Assembly: GCF_009870125.1 (NCBI RefSeq)
Contig: NC_046683.1
Location: forward strand, 9,238,001-9,302,000
From: Drosophila pseudoobscura
Taxonomy: Eukaryota > Arthropoda > Insecta > Diptera > Drosophilidae
Length of the DNA: 64,000 nt
Reading direction: 5' to 3'
A model generated the notes under the pieces. It searched no databases. It had not been told where the DNA came from and was given only the letters and a program-made list of their open reading frames with translations. Shown here piece after piece: positions 62,571 through 64,000 of the stretch (its first letter is position 1; every line of letters begins with the position of its first letter). The position numbers were made by a program, and so were the translations under genes.

Positions 62571-64000
62571 ATTTGCCTCCAAATTAATCAGCAAGCATCC
62601 CATCTTCAGAGGGAATGTGAAGGGCTTTAATGAATATTTTTATAAACTCAGGAAGAGATCAACTTAAATATAAAGAATGTTTTGTGGAAGGCAAAGGAAA
62701 TTCCAAAGGTGGAAATAAAGAAGGGGATACGGAAAAAGTATGCGTAACTTTAGGACGCCGATGAGTAACAATCTGTAATACTAGTATGAAGTGTAAAAGT
62801 GTGATATGTGCTGTAAACCAGGCAATAAGTCCTTCGAGTTTAGTGAAGGGCGCAGCTAAAAACGATCAGGGAAACCGTAGGCACTAAAGTAACAAGGATT
62901 GCTCAAAAATCTTATGAGGCGTAATGGAAACACTGATAAATCAAGGAGTACATGTCTAGAGTCGCCGTTGAACTTTAGAGATGCCAGACCCCGACCTCAG
63001 AGTACTGAAAGAGTACTCGCCCAAAAGTTGTGCAAGTTGAGCAAAGTTATGGATCCCAGGAAAGGACTAAATATCAAAGCAAACTGGACCACAAGCGAAT
63101 GATAATTTCCCTCAATAAAGTTCGTCGCTCGTCAAAAGTCTCGGGGAAAAGTTTGCTGCGGCAACGGGCTGGGGGCGGGTACGGGAGGGCCATGGGTCAG
63201 GGGGTCATGGGCTGTGGGGTGAAAGACAACAAAACGCTTCAACAAGAAGAGCCCACAATGAGCATGCACTCAACGATGATGATAATAATATTTATAGGGC
63301 TCCTCAAGGACACTCTCTTGAGGCGAGTGTGTGCGTGTTGGAGCGAGTGGGCGGTGCGGTTTGTATGGTGTGGGGCACTTATGTGCCGGACTTGGTCGAA
63401 AGAATTACCCTGGTGGCTAGTTGCCGTTCGTATTTTTCACAAAACTTGGCCACAATTTGTGCTTTAATTTGCCCACAAACGGGGCGGCAGCAACCCACAC
63501 ACCCACACACCCACAATCGGGGGATCCCAGGAAAGAGTCAAACTTTTTTACAATAACAAAAGCCCAAAGGGACTCCGACTGTGGGGCAGGAGGCGTACGG
63601 GCAGAGGTTCGGGGAAAATATGCCCCAAGGATATAGCTGGATTTCAGTTGTTGTTCAGCTTCCAGCTCGGTTCTCAGCCCGACGCCCTTTTGCCTCGAAT
63701 ATGGCCGCTCATCATTTTTATTTGTTTGCTTTCACTTGACGACTGAAGGTGCAGCCACTCCCTCCCCCATCTAGGGGTATTTTTATTTATTCTTCCTTTC
63801 CGAATACTCTTTCGGGGTTGTACCACGGTTTTGGTCAGATCAAAAAGAAAGCAACTCTAGTGTATGTTCTATCAGCATCCAAATTGGGTAAGAAAATTGC
63901 TTATTTTGATGGGCTTAAATCTGTATATTCAGAAAATTATAACAAGTCTCAGATCATGTGGCATTCATGGAAAATATCTTTAAAAAAAAAAGACGTCTAT
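62571..64000. other. noncoding DNA to the window end
   Basis: I see no supportable gene. Short open frames at 62899-63102 and 63030-63467 have no recognisable domains. Confidence 0.5.

Overview
The window looks like nuclear DNA of a Drosophila species: short introns with GT-AG junctions, abundant CA/TG and CAG microsatellites, a canonical fly cell-surface immunoglobulin gene, and a jockey-clade retrotransposon. An obscura-group fly is my guess from the microsatellite density, not something the sequence proves.

Main gene (5156-29914, minus strand). Nine coding exons, all with consistent splice phases, join into a 563-residue protein: signal peptide, three Ig domains, a Gly/His/Gln-rich stalk and a hydrophobic C-terminal tail typical of a GPI signal. 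This is a Dpr-interacting protein (DIP), most like DIP-theta as I remember that sequence. Its introns hold two other genes. Intron 3 contains an intronless membrane-anchored AAA+ ATPase on the same strand (18856-19947). Introns 7 and 6 contain a small plus-strand gene whose two exons sit in different host introns, so that host exon 7 lies antisense inside the small gene's own intron. The first exon of the small gene is a minimal ATG-G donor exon, present in two diverged tandem copies (6566-6569 and 7122-7125).

Upstream of the DIP gene (about 30-47 kb) I find a GC-rich probable leader/promoter region and then long noncoding DNA full of simple repeats. At 47.2-51.9 kb two arms of about 1.45 kb, roughly 95% identical by eye, face each other as a large inverted repeat around a 1.75 kb spacer. 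They carry decayed open frames of an unidentified repeat family.

At 57252-62234 there is a nearly complete jockey-clade non-LTR retrotransposon: ORF1 with zinc knuckles, ORF2 with endonuclease and reverse transcriptase, and a poly(A) tail. It is flanked by a perfect 108-bp target-site duplication. Its 5' end begins with what reads as a leader plus the first 11 codons of histone H2A, followed immediately by a stop. This suggests template switching onto an H2A mRNA during insertion. ORF2 is broken by one in-frame TGA where the start of the RT domain seems to be deleted. A short array of alternating hairpin-bearing repeats (62343-62570) lies directly beside the insertion. The remaining sequence shows no gene I can support.
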